Origin: Acidimangrovimonas sediminis
GTDB lineage: Bacteria; Pseudomonadota; Alphaproteobacteria; Rhodobacterales; Rhodobacteraceae
Assembly: GCF_002871005.1 (NCBI RefSeq)
Contig: NZ_PHSN01000016.1
Coordinates: 124,001 to 188,000 of the forward strand
DNA: 64,000 nucleotides
Direction of reading: 5' to 3'
A program made the translations under genes and the position numbers. A model generated the notes under the pieces. It saw nothing but the letters and a program-made list of their open reading frames with translations, was not told where the DNA came from and made no database searches. Below, piece after piece: positions 53,761 to 62,338 of the stretch (position 1 is its first letter; every line of letters starts with the position of its first letter).

Positions 53761-55065
53761 TCAGAAGGCGGTGTAGGGCAGCCAGGTGACGATGACCGGG
53801 AAGGCGATGACGATCCCCATGCGAATCACGTCGGCCATCACGAAGGGCGCCACGCCGCGCCAGAGCTCTGTCATGCGAATGTCGGGCTGGGTGGTCTTGA
53901 GAACGAAGAGGTTCATCCCCACCGGCGGCGTGATCAGCCCCATCTCGACCACCATCACCGCGAAGACGCCGAACCACACCAGGTCGATCCCCGCGGCCTT
54001 GGCGATCGGCACGAACAGCGGCACGGTCAGCAGCAGCATCGCAAGGCTGTCCATCAGCGTGCCGAGGAACAGGTAGATCGCGAACATCAGCAGGATCACC
54101 AGCGTGGGTGTCCCCAGGATCCCCGAGAACAACCCGGTCAGCGCGAAGGGCAACCCTGACAGGGCGAGGAAGAAGTTGAAGAGGTTCGCCCCGATCAGCA
54201 CGAGGTAGAGCGCCCCGCAGGTCAGTGCGGTATCCATCGAGGCCGCGAAGAACCCCCGCCACGACAGCCGGCGGGCCAGCACGCCGTAGCCCAGCACCAC
54301 CGCCGCCCCGATCGCCGCGGTCTCGTTCGCCGTGAAGGCGCCGGAATAGAGCCCGCCCATGATCAGGGCAAACACCCCCACCGGCGGGGCAAGGTCCTTC
54401 ACCGCGGCCCGCCGTTCGGCCCGTGCGGCGCGGGCGATGTCCGGCGCGTCCGAGACACCCAGCCGGATCGGTATCCAGATCGCGAGACAGTAGAGCGTGA
54501 CCGCCACCACGATCGGCCCCGCCGTGGCCAGCAGGAGGGCACGGATCGACTGCTCGGCGATGAAGGCGTAGATCACCAGCACCGTCGACGGCGGGATCAG
54601 GATTCCCAGCGTGCCGCCCGCGGCGATGCTGCCCGCGCTGAGCGCGCGCGAATAGCCGGCCGCCTGCATCTCGGGCAGGGCGATGCGCCCCATCGTGGCC
54701 GTGGTCGCCAGCGACGAACCCGAGATCATCCCGAACCCTGCCGAGGCGCCGATGGTGGCCAGCGCAAGGCCCCCGCGCCGATGTCCGATCAGCACCGACA
54801 TAGACCGGTAGAGACGGCTCGACAGCCCGCATTGCGCCGCGAGGTTGCCCATCAGCACGAAGAGCGGCAGCATCGCCAGCGTGTAGTTGGTCACGCTGTC
54901 CCACACCGTGGTCGCGCCGATCGCCTCGGCGCCCTGCACCCCGATCACCAGCGCCGCGCCACCCAGCCCGACAAGACCCATCGCCACCGCGACCGGCACT
55001 TCCATCAGGATCATCGCGATCGCTGCGGCAAAACCCACGCCGCCCAGCATCAGCCCGCTACCCAT
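53761..55065 (-). CDS. dctM: TRAP transporter large permease (DctM)
   Basis: A 434-residue membrane protein with about 12 hydrophobic helices. Typical DctM segments: [60 protein letters not shown] and [14 protein letters not shown]. It transports substrate with sodium. ATG 55065 (GGAGG upstream) overlaps the dctQ stop by 8 bases. Confidence 0.94.
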   Translation of the reverse strand: MGSGLMLGGVGFAAAIAMILMEVPVAVAMGLVGLGGAALVIGVQGAEAIGATTVWDSVTNYTLAMLPLFVLMGNLAAQCGLSSRLYRSMSVLIGHRRGGLALATIGASAGFGMISGSSLATTATMGRIALPEMQAAGYSRALSAGSIAAGGTLGILIPPSTVLVIYAFIAEQSIRALLLATAGPIVVAVTLYCLAIWIPIRLGVSDAPDIARAARAERRAAVKDLAPPVGVFALIMGGLYSGAFTANETAAIGAAVVLGYGVLARRLSWRGFFAASMDTALTCGALYLVLIGANLFNFFLALSGLPFALTGLFSGILGTPTLVILLMFAIYLFLGTLMDSLAMLLLTVPLFVPIAKAAGIDLVWFGVFAVMVVEMGLITPPVGMNLFVLKTTQPDIRMTELWRGVAPFVMADVIRMGIVIAFPVIVTWLPYTAF

Positions 55066-55588
55066 CGTGCCCGTGCCTCCGCCATTCCAGCACGAGCCCC
55101 GCCAGCGCGGCGACCAGCGCGGCAAGGAAGGTCAGCGCCACGACTGCCCAGAGCGGCGGCATCGGCAGGTTCAGGTCGGGCGTCCGCTCGGGCGAGGCCC
55201 ACTTCTGCCACAGGTTCACCGCCATGATCGCGCACAGCACCCCGGCGAAGAGCAGCTGCATCAGCGCCCCGAACCGCCCCAGCGGCCGTGCAAAGCGGCC
55301 CGGCGCCATCTCGGACAGCAGGCGCGCGGTGACATGGGTGCGCATGGCATAGCTCACCGGGATGGACAGCAGCGCGCCCAGCCCGATCAGCAGAGAGGTC
55401 GTCTCGATCGCGGCGGGCACGTTCCGGCCCGCCACGGCGCGCAGCACCACGTCGGCCACCGTCACCCCGGCGCCCAGCATGAAGCAGCCCGCCGCCGCAG
55501 CGAGGAAGACGGTCGAGACACGGGGCGCCTTGGAACGGGTCGTCTTGCCAGGGGGCGTCTTGTCACGCGGGCTCATTGTTCCGCCCAT
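55058..55588 (-). CDS. dctQ: TRAP transporter small permease (DctQ)
   Basis: A 176-residue membrane protein with four hydrophobic helices (about 26-48, 60-80, 108-128 and 145-168) and a basic N-terminus. The family pattern [23 protein letters not shown] is present. It stabilises DctM and the receptor. ATG 55588 follows GAGGAGG. First gene of the TRAP operon; the promoter must lie in the 411-base gap upstream. Confidence 0.9.
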   Translation of the reverse strand: MGGTMSPRDKTPPGKTTRSKAPRVSTVFLAAAAGCFMLGAGVTVADVVLRAVAGRNVPAAIETTSLLIGLGALLSIPVSYAMRTHVTARLLSEMAPGRFARPLGRFGALMQLLFAGVLCAIMAVNLWQKWASPERTPDLNLPMPPLWAVVALTFLAALVAALAGLVLEWRRHGHDG

Positions 55589-55999
55589 CGCGGCCTCCTC
55601 ACCACCGGCCCCGGCCCGCCCGCACGGATGCAGGCGCCGGACCACCGGCACGAAAATGCCCGTGGCGCACTTGGCGCGTCCTGTCGCATGGTCCCTCCCG
55701 GCCCTCGCTGGTCTCCCTGGCTCCTGTCTGGCCCGGCGGGCGCGGGAATACACATGGAGTTGCCAAGGCGTCCGCCTGGCGGACACCTGACCGCGCTGGT
55801 CCACCGCCCGCCTGCGGCGCAAGGCGCGAACATCCGCGGCCATCGGACGCGAAGGCGGGCGCGCTTCGGTGCCTGCCACCTTGTTTCCTGTCGAAATACT
55901 CCACGGGGGTTCAGGGCACGAAATCTCCGCCGTCCCGCCGCCCTTGGCAGCCGGAGCGGAACGGTCTACGACTTCGAACCAGGCCCGAGGAAACGAGCG
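55589..55999. other. Divergent intergenic region between dctQ and argB
   Basis: No gene is supported in these 411 bases. A strong stem (55766-55788, AGGCGTCCGCC with GGCGGACACCT, one G-T pair, 1-base centre) lies about 210 bases upstream of argB. A degenerate copy of the dispersed repeat lies at 55881-55930. Promoters for argB and for the TRAP operon should both lie here, but no clear hexamer pair stands out. Confidence 0.45.
55881..55930. repeat. Degenerate dispersed hairpin repeat upstream of argB
   Basis: Reads TTGTTTCCTGTCGAAATACT then CCACGGGGGTTCAGGGCACGAAATCTCCG. The GAAATACTCC-CGGGGGT core matches the other copies, but the GGGGG/CCCCC stem has decayed. It is the only copy located between divergent genes, where no terminator is needed. 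Confidence 0.6.
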
Positions 56000-56890
56000 A
56001 TGAAGAAGCAGATCATGCGCGATCCCGTCGAAACCGCCCGGACGCTGTCCGAGGCCCTTCCCTACCTCCAGCGCTATACCGGCGCCGTGGTGGTCATCAA
56101 ATTCGGCGGCAACGCCATGGGCGACGATGAGGCGATGGCCGATTTCGCCCGTGACGTCGTGCTGATGAAGCAGGTCGGCGTGAACCCGGTGGTGGTGCAC
56201 GGCGGCGGCCCGATGATCAACAAGCTGCTCGGCCAACTGGGCATCCAGTCGGAATTCGTCCGCGGCAAGCGCGTCACCGACAAGGCCACCGTCGAGGTGG
56301 TCGAGATGGTCCTGTCGGGCCTCGTCAACAAGCGGATCGTGCAGGCGATCAACGACGAGGGCGGGCGCGCCGTCGGCATCTCGGGCAAGGACGACGACCT
56401 GATGGTCTGCGTGGCCGACGACCCGGAGCTGGGCTTCGTCGGCAAGCCCGTCGAGATGAACGTCGAGATCATCCGCGACCTCTACAGCGCCGGCATGATC
56501 CCGGTGGTCGCTCCCGTCGCGACGGGGATGGAGGACAACGAGACCTTCAACGTCAACGGCGACACCGCCGCAGGCGCCATCGCCGGCGCGCTGAAGGCCG
56601 ATCGCCTGCTCCTGCTCACCGACGTGGCCGGCGTGAAGGATGAAAGCGGCACCGTGGTGACCGAGCTGACCCCCGAGGAGGTCCGTTCAATGACCGAGGC
56701 GGGCACGATCTCAGGCGGCATGATCCCCAAGACCGAGACGGCGCTGGCCGCGATAGAACAAGGCGTGCGCGCGGTGACGATCATCGACGGCCGCGTGCCC
56801 AACGCCTGCCTGCTGGAACTTTACACCGAGCATGGCGCGGGCAGCATCATCCGATCCAACGCCTCGCAACAGCGCCTCCGGTCGAAGTAG
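56000..56890 (+). CDS. argB: Acetylglutamate kinase
   Basis: A 296-residue amino acid kinase that phosphorylates N-acetylglutamate in arginine synthesis. Motifs: [12 protein letters not shown] (about 32-43), [14 protein letters not shown] (about 66-79), FVRGKRVTD, and [16 protein letters not shown]. The N-terminal helix typical of arginine-inhibited hexameric enzymes ([26 protein letters not shown]) is present, so feedback inhibition is likely. GAGGAAAC precedes the ATG; the frame is open far upstream without family similarity. Followed 6 bases later by the ferredoxin-like gene. Confidence 0.97.
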   Translation: MKKQIMRDPVETARTLSEALPYLQRYTGAVVVIKFGGNAMGDDEAMADFARDVVLMKQVGVNPVVVHGGGPMINKLLGQLGIQSEFVRGKRVTDKATVEVVEMVLSGLVNKRIVQAINDEGGRAVGISGKDDDLMVCVADDPELGFVGKPVEMNVEIIRDLYSAGMIPVVAPVATGMEDNETFNVNGDTAAGAIAGALKADRLLLLTDVAGVKDESGTVVTELTPEEVRSMTEAGTISGGMIPKTETALAAIEQGVRAVTIIDGRVPNACLLELYTEHGAGSIIRSNASQQRLRSK

Positions 56891-56896
56891 ACCCGG

Positions 56897-57553
56897 GTGG
56901 GCGCGTGCGACGCCATCGCCTTTGACACGGTCGCCCGCGACGCGGCGGCGGAACGTCTTGCCGTACTCGGTGCCTTTCACGACGGGGACGGCACGCTGAT
57001 CCTTCTCGGCCCGGCCGAGCCGGGGTACTGGGCCCATCTGACGGCACAGCCGGAATGGCACGACGGCGCCCCCGACCCGATCGACCGCTGGTCGGCGCGG
57101 GTGATCGGCGCGCTTGCCGCCCGGCATGGCGCCGAGGCGCTGTTTCCCTTTGGTGGCCCGCCCTGGCACCCCTTCTATCAATGGGCCCTGAAAAGCGGTC
57201 GCGCCTGGGCCTCGCCGGTCCAGCTTCTCGTACACGACACCGCGGGACTGATGGTATCCTATCGCGGGGCGCTCAGGGTGCCCGCGCGCCTTGCCCTGCC
57301 CGCACCGCCCTCCGTACCGCCCTGCAAGGGCTGCGCCGCACCTTGCGCCTCCGCCTGTCCGGCGGGCGCGCTCACGCCCCGGGGCTATGATGTGCCCGCC
57401 TGCCACGCCTTCCTCGACCGGCCCGAGGGAGGGGCCTGTCGGCAAAGGGGATGCGCGGTCCGGCGGGCCTGTCCGGTCTCGGCCACATCCGGGCGACTGG
57501 AGGTCCAGTCGGCCTATCACATGGGGGAGTTCCACCGATGCCCAAGCGCCTGA
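56897..57553 (+). CDS. Ferredoxin-like protein with two C-terminal cysteine clusters
   Basis: A 218-residue cytoplasmic protein starting at GTG 56897, 6 bases after the argB stop. The N-terminal 125 residues are unrecognised but contain PFGGPPWHPFYQWALKSGRAWASPVQLLVHDTAGLMVSYRGAL, a pattern seen in Fe-S proteins related to epoxyqueuosine reductase. Two Cys clusters follow: PCKGCAAPCASACPAGAL (about 141-158) and GACRQRGCAVRRACPVS (about 177-193), able to hold one or two Fe-S clusters. Its stop lies 16 bases inside the next gene. Function unknown. Confidence 0.8.
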   Translation: MGACDAIAFDTVARDAAAERLAVLGAFHDGDGTLILLGPAEPGYWAHLTAQPEWHDGAPDPIDRWSARVIGALAARHGAEALFPFGGPPWHPFYQWALKSGRAWASPVQLLVHDTAGLMVSYRGALRVPARLALPAPPSVPPCKGCAAPCASACPAGALTPRGYDVPACHAFLDRPEGGACRQRGCAVRRACPVSATSGRLEVQSAYHMGEFHRCPSA

Positions 57554-58044
57554 TCCTGATCCGTCACGCCAAGTCGAGCTGGGACGACCCGCTGATGCCC
57601 GACCATGCCCGCCCGCTGAACACCCGCGGGCAGCGGGCCGCCGCCGAAATCGGCGCATGGCTGACCTCGCGCGGGTACCTGCCCGACACCGTGCTGTGTT
57701 CGAATGCCACCCGCACGACCGAGACCTGGGCGCGGCTGTCCGAACATCTCGAGGGCGCGCCCGAGGCGAAACTGCTGCCGACGCTCTACAACGCCGCCGC
57801 CGACGTGATCATGGCAGTGCTGCGCCATGCCGTCGGTGACACGGTCATGGTGATCGGCCACAACCCGGGGATCGCGGAATTCGCGCACCGTCTGGTGGCC
57901 CGTGCCCCGCTGCACCCCGAGTTCCAGAAATTCCCCACCGGGGCCACACTGGTGGCCGAATTCGAGATCGACAGCTGGGAAGACGCCAGTTTCGCCAAGG
58001 CCGGCGTGGTGGATTTCGTGGTGCCGCGCGACCTGGAGGAGTGA
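57538..58044 (+). CDS. sixA: SixA-type phosphohistidine phosphatase
   Basis: A 168-residue histidine phosphatase. The RHA motif LILIRHAKSSW (catalytic His10) and the second His in VIGHNPG are intact; short length without a lid domain is typical of SixA. Family members dephosphorylate histidine phosphotransfer domains. GGGGGAG precedes ATG 57538, inside the end of the ferredoxin-like gene, so the two are coupled. Confidence 0.9.
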   Translation: MPKRLILIRHAKSSWDDPLMPDHARPLNTRGQRAAAEIGAWLTSRGYLPDTVLCSNATRTTETWARLSEHLEGAPEAKLLPTLYNAAADVIMAVLRHAVGDTVMVIGHNPGIAEFAHRLVARAPLHPEFQKFPTGATLVAEFEIDSWEDASFAKAGVVDFVVPRDLEE

Positions 58045-58147
58045 CCTCGGGCCGGAACCTCGCCGGTTCGGCGGTGGAGATTCAGCAAATGGTAAGCTTG
58101 AGCTCCGATCCTCGCTCCCGGTGAGTCCACCGAAGGAACGGGGCAAG

Positions 58148-59314
58148 ATGCCGTATCTTCCCATGCTGACGGCTTTTCTCGTGGCGCTGGCCGCGGGGGC
58201 ACTGCTGATCCACATCCATCGCAGGGCCCGCGCACCGGGCCATCGGCGCAGCCGGGTGCCTGGCCACATGTCGGGCCGTGCACCGCGCGGGTCCGACCCG
58301 CCGGGCGGGCTGCAGAAGATCCATGACCACGCGGTACCGCGGCTTGGCGGGCTTGCGCTTGCGCCCGGCCTGGCCGCCGGGGCGCTGCTGTCGCCGGAGG
58401 TGGGCGCGCTCTGGCCCGCGCTGGCGCTGGCCGCCCTGCCCGCCCTTGCCGCCGGCCTGCACGAGGATCTGACCGGCGCTGGCGGGGTGCGGCTGCGGCT
58501 GGCGGCGACGATCATGTCCGGGCTGATCTTCGCCGCGGCCTCGGGCAGCGCGCCGGACCGGCTCGGCCTGCCACCTGTCGATGCGGTGCTGGTGCTGCCG
58601 GGGGTTGCAGTGATGCTGGCGGGCGTGGCGCTCGGCGGGGTCGCGAACGCGTTCAACCTGATCGACGGATGCCACGGCCTGTCGGCGGGAACGGCGGCAA
58701 TCCTCCTGCTCGGCCTGGCCGGGATCGCCGCCGACGCGGGCGACGCCCCGCTTTCCGCCGCCGCGCTGATCGTCCTGGGGGCGGTCGTCGGCTTCCTCGT
58801 GCTGAACTTTCCCGGCGGGCGGATCTTCCTTGGCGACGGGGGGGCCTATCTGGCGGGGCTGACGGTGGCCGCGCTGGCACTGGCGCTGCCCGCCCGCAAC
58901 CCCGAGGTGGCGCCGCTCACGGGCGTTCTGCTGCTGGCCTACCCGATCAGCGAGACGGCGCACAGCATCGCGCGGCGGCGCCACGGCGGGGCGCGGGCCA
59001 TCGGGCGGCCCGACCTCGGCCATCTGCACAGCCTGACCTACCGGGCGCTGTCCCGGTGGCTCCTGCCGCCCCGGCCGCGCAACGCCTTGACCGGCGCGCT
59101 GCTGTGGCTGCTTCCCGCGCTGTCAGCCGCGCTAGCCGTTCTTCTTGCGCGCTCCGGCACCGCCGCGGTGCTGACCGCCACGGCGGGGATCGCCACGCTC
59201 TACACCCTGGCCCATGCCGGCGCCTCGGCTGCGGCCGCCCTTCAGCCGGAGCCGGTCGCCGCGGCCGCGCCCCCCGTCACCGCAGAGGAAAGGCCCGCGG
59301 AACAGCGCCGGTGA
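58148..59314 (+). CDS. MraY/WecA-family glycosyl-1-phosphate transferase
   Basis: A 388-residue membrane enzyme with about ten helices that would transfer a sugar-1-phosphate from a UDP-sugar to undecaprenyl phosphate. Conserved pieces: HDHAVPRLGGLAL (about 59-71), NAFNLIDGCHGLSAG (about 167-181; most homologues have D-G-x-D-G-L, here His replaces the second Asp), FLGDGGAYLAG (about 227-237), and DLGHLHSLTYR (about 294-304). It probably starts an O-antigen or exopolysaccharide. ATG 58148 follows GGAACGGGG. Its last 38 bases overlap the convergent pdeM gene. Confidence 0.88.
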   Translation: MPYLPMLTAFLVALAAGALLIHIHRRARAPGHRRSRVPGHMSGRAPRGSDPPGGLQKIHDHAVPRLGGLALAPGLAAGALLSPEVGALWPALALAALPALAAGLHEDLTGAGGVRLRLAATIMSGLIFAAASGSAPDRLGLPPVDAVLVLPGVAVMLAGVALGGVANAFNLIDGCHGLSAGTAAILLLGLAGIAADAGDAPLSAAALIVLGAVVGFLVLNFPGGRIFLGDGGAYLAGLTVAALALALPARNPEVAPLTGVLLLAYPISETAHSIARRRHGGARAIGRPDLGHLHSLTYRALSRWLLPPRPRNALTGALLWLLPALSAALAVLLARSGTAAVLTATAGIATLYTLAHAGASAAAALQPEPVAAAAPPVTAEERPAEQRR

Positions 59315-59918
59315 CGATGCCGAGGCCAGGTACGGTCAATCCCGGCAACGGCGCGCGGGTGCAGTCCATCCCGCCGGTATAGGCGCCGAACGCGGGCAGG
59401 ATCAGGTGCCCGGCCCCAACCAGGAACACGGGACGCAGCCGCCCCGCCAGCCGGGCCTTGGGATGGTAATGACCGGAAATGTCGGGCCCTGCACCCGGCC
59501 GCGCCACGTGGCGCGCCGCAATCCCGCCGCCGTGCCATTCGGCCAGCGCGGTGCCGAACCCGGGGGTGGTGAGCCCCTCGTGATTGCCCGCGATCCAAGT
59601 CCAGTCGGCGCGGGGCTGCAACCGCCGCAGCACCGCCGCATCGGCGGCCAGCAGGCCCTCCGGCCCGGCGGCATCGTCGAACGCATCGCCCAAGCTGATC
59701 ACCCGGGCGGGGCGCACCGCCTCGATCGCCGCGGTCAGCCGCTCCAGCGTCTCAGCATCGCCCTGCGGCGGCAGCAGCGCGCCGCCGCGGCGCGCCATCC
59801 GGTCCGGCCGGCCAAGGTGCAGGTCGGCGACCAGAAGCGCGCGCTCGGACGGCCACCATAGGGCACCGGATCCCAGCGCCTCGAACGACTGGCCGGCAAA
59901 GCGGAAGGGCAGCCTCAC
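59277..59918 (-). CDS. pdeM: Ligase-associated DNA damage response endonuclease PdeM
   Basis: A 213-residue binuclear metallophosphoesterase: DLHLG (Asp32, His34), GDAFDD (Asp78), GNHE (111-114) and GHYHPKA (about 148-154). Homologues (MPE/PdeM) are Mn-dependent single-strand DNA endonucleases in the lig-lhr cluster. It overlaps the helicase stop by ATGA, so the four repair genes are coupled. Its 3' end overlaps the convergent glycosyltransferase gene by 38 bases. Confidence 0.92.
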   Translation of the reverse strand: MRLPFRFAGQSFEALGSGALWWPSERALLVADLHLGRPDRMARRGGALLPPQGDAETLERLTAAIEAVRPARVISLGDAFDDAAGPEGLLAADAAVLRRLQPRADWTWIAGNHEGLTTPGFGTALAEWHGGGIAARHVARPGAGPDISGHYHPKARLAGRLRPVFLVGAGHLILPAFGAYTGGMDCTRAPLPGLTVPGLGIVTGAVPRAFPLR

Positions 59919-62338
59919 GCCGCGCCTCCGAAGCCCTGTGCTGCGACGATCTCCGTCCCGTCCAGCGCATCCAGCCCGGCCTCGGCCATCAGCCGTGCCG
60001 CTTCGGCCGCGATCAGCCGCTCCTCCCCCGCACCGCGGATGGCCACCCGCCCGGCCTCGAGCAACATCGGCGCGGCCAGCGGCGTGACATGGGGGGCCTT
60101 GGCATGGATCACCCTCGGGTTGGCGCGCAGCATCTCCTCGATCCTTCCGTAATCGACCAGCCCGTGCTGCGCCGCCCGCCGCGTGGCTTCCAGCAGCAGG
60201 TGGCCAGGGTCGTGGCGGCGCAGGGTGTCATAGAGGATATCGGAGGAGAATGTCACCTGCCGCCCCGATTTCCGCCGCCCCGGCAGGTTGCGCTGGATCA
60301 GCCCCGCCACCGTCGCAACGGCGCGAAAACTACGCTTCATCAGGGCGTTGTCGGCAAGCCAGGCGTCCAGCCCCGCGCGCAGATCCTCGGGCGAGAGCAG
60401 CGCGGCCACGTCTTCGACCGGGTCCAGAGACCAGATCAGAAGCGCGTAGTCGGTGACGATGAACCCCAGGGGGCCAAGGTTCGCCTCCTCCATCCGCCGG
60501 GTCAGCAAGAGGGCCAGCGTCTGGTGCGCGTTGCGACCCGCGAAACCGTAGAGGCAGAGGTACCAGCGATCGCCGCGCGGGAAGGTCTCGGCCACCAGGC
60601 AGCCTGGCGCGGGCAGTGCCGAAATCCGCCCCTGCAGGTCAAGCCAATCGGCCAGCGGCGCCGGCAGCGCGGCGTGGGAGGCGCCGATCATCGCCTGCAC
60701 CCGCCCGGCCAGCGCGACCGTGGTGGCCATCTTCAGCCCGTTGAACACCGCGATCTTCGGCTCCCGCCCGCCTGCGTCCGAGACCTCGACCACCGTCTCG
60801 CGCAGCCGGTCGAAGCGCACCACCTTGCCGCCGATCAGGAAGGTATCGCCGGGAGAGAGGGAGGCGGCAAAGCTTTCCTCGATCTCGCCGATCGGCGCGC
60901 CGCCACGGCTGCGGCGGCGCACGCTGAGGGTTTCGGGCGCGACGATGGTGCCGACGTTCAGCCGCAGGTCCCGCGCCGCGCGGGGGTCGCGCAGCTGCCA
61001 GAGCCCGCCGCGCAGCATCAGCCGTTGCCAGCGGTCGTAGGCCTTCAGCGCATAGCCCCCGGTCACGCAGAAATCGAGGCAGGCGTCGAATTCGGCCCGG
61101 CTCAGGTTCGCGTAGGGACCGGCGCGGCGGACCTCGCCGAACAGGGTATAGTCATCGAACGGCCCGGCGCAGGCCGTGAGAAGGATGTGCTGGCAGAGCA
61201 CGTCGAGCGGGCCGTCGGGGCGAGGTTCGCCATCGAGGTCGCCCTCGGCCACGGCATCCAGCGCGGCGAGGCATTCGAGCCATTCGAACCGGTTCGCCGG
61301 CACCAGCCGCGCGCGGGAGGGCTGATCGTAGCGGTGGTTCGCCCGGCCAATCCTTTGCACCAGCCGCTTCACCGCCTTCGGCGCGCCAACCTGGATCACC
61401 AGGTCTACATCACCCCAGTCGATCCCGAGGTCGAGCGAGCCGGTGCAGACCACGGCACGCAGCTCCCCCGCCGCCATCGCGGCCTCGACCCGCCCACGGG
61501 CCTCGCGGCCGAGCGAGCCGTGGTGAAGGCCGATCGGCAGGTTCGCCGTGTTCACCTCCCACAGCTTCTGGAAGAAGAGTTCCGCCTGGGCACGGGTGTT
61601 GATGAAGACCATGGTCATCCGCGCCCCCTCGATCGCGCGCATCACGTCGGGGGCCGCGTAATGGCCGTTGCCGCCGGCCCAGGGCGGCAGCGCCATGGTG
61701 GGCAGCAGTGCCACGTCCGGCGCCGGGCCCGGGTCGGCGCGGATCACCCGGGCGCCGCCCATGAAGGCCGCCAGCGCGCCGGCATCCTCGACCGTCGCCG
61801 AAAGGCCCGTCACGGAGAGGCCCGGCGCAAGGGTGCGCAACCGGGCAAGGCCAAGCATCAGCTGGTCGCCGCGCTTACCCTCGGCCAGCGCGTGGATCTC
61901 GTCGATCACCACGCGGCGGAGGTTGGCGAAGATCTTCGGCGCCTCGGGGTAGGAAAGCATCAGCGCAAGCGATTCCGGCGTGGTCAGCAGGATATCGGGC
62001 GGGTCCACCCGCTGGCGCCGCCGCGTGTGGCTGGCCGTGTCGCCGGTCCGGTCCTCGACGCGCACGGGCAGCGACATCTCCTCGATCGGGACCGAGAGGT
62101 TGCGGCGGATGTCGGCGGCCAGCGCCTTGAGCGGCGAGACGTACAGCGTGTGCAGCCCCGCACCGCTCCCGGCCAGCTCGACCAGCGAGGGCAGGAAACC
62201 CGCCAGCGTCTTGCCACCGCCGGTGGGGGCGATCAGCAGGCTGTCGCCGTCGGCCTCCAGCAGCGCCAGCTGGTGCGGGTGCGGGGACCATCCGCGCGCG
62301 GCGAACCAGTCGGCAAAGGGTTGCGGCAGCGCGGTCAC
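59915..62338 (-). CDS. Ligase-associated Lhr-type DNA helicase
   Basis: An 807-residue superfamily 2 helicase of the Lhr-Core type. Walker A APTGGGKT (37-44), DEIH in VIDEIHALAEGKRGDQL (about 143-159), motif III LSATVED, motif VI VQRIGRANHR. The C-terminal half (about 430-800) holds the winged-helix and Lhr-specific domains. 3'-to-5' ATP-dependent translocation on DNA is expected. Coupled to the ligase gene (ATGA) upstream and pdeM downstream. Confidence 0.94.
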   Translation of the reverse strand: MTALPQPFADWFAARGWSPHPHQLALLEADGDSLLIAPTGGGKTLAGFLPSLVELAGSGAGLHTLYVSPLKALAADIRRNLSVPIEEMSLPVRVEDRTGDTASHTRRRQRVDPPDILLTTPESLALMLSYPEAPKIFANLRRVVIDEIHALAEGKRGDQLMLGLARLRTLAPGLSVTGLSATVEDAGALAAFMGGARVIRADPGPAPDVALLPTMALPPWAGGNGHYAAPDVMRAIEGARMTMVFINTRAQAELFFQKLWEVNTANLPIGLHHGSLGREARGRVEAAMAAGELRAVVCTGSLDLGIDWGDVDLVIQVGAPKAVKRLVQRIGRANHRYDQPSRARLVPANRFEWLECLAALDAVAEGDLDGEPRPDGPLDVLCQHILLTACAGPFDDYTLFGEVRRAGPYANLSRAEFDACLDFCVTGGYALKAYDRWQRLMLRGGLWQLRDPRAARDLRLNVGTIVAPETLSVRRRSRGGAPIGEIEESFAASLSPGDTFLIGGKVVRFDRLRETVVEVSDAGGREPKIAVFNGLKMATTVALAGRVQAMIGASHAALPAPLADWLDLQGRISALPAPGCLVAETFPRGDRWYLCLYGFAGRNAHQTLALLLTRRMEEANLGPLGFIVTDYALLIWSLDPVEDVAALLSPEDLRAGLDAWLADNALMKRSFRAVATVAGLIQRNLPGRRKSGRQVTFSSDILYDTLRRHDPGHLLLEATRRAAQHGLVDYGRIEEMLRANPRVIHAKAPHVTPLAAPMLLEAGRVAIRGAGEERLIAAEAARLMAEAGLDALDGTEIVAAQGFGGAA

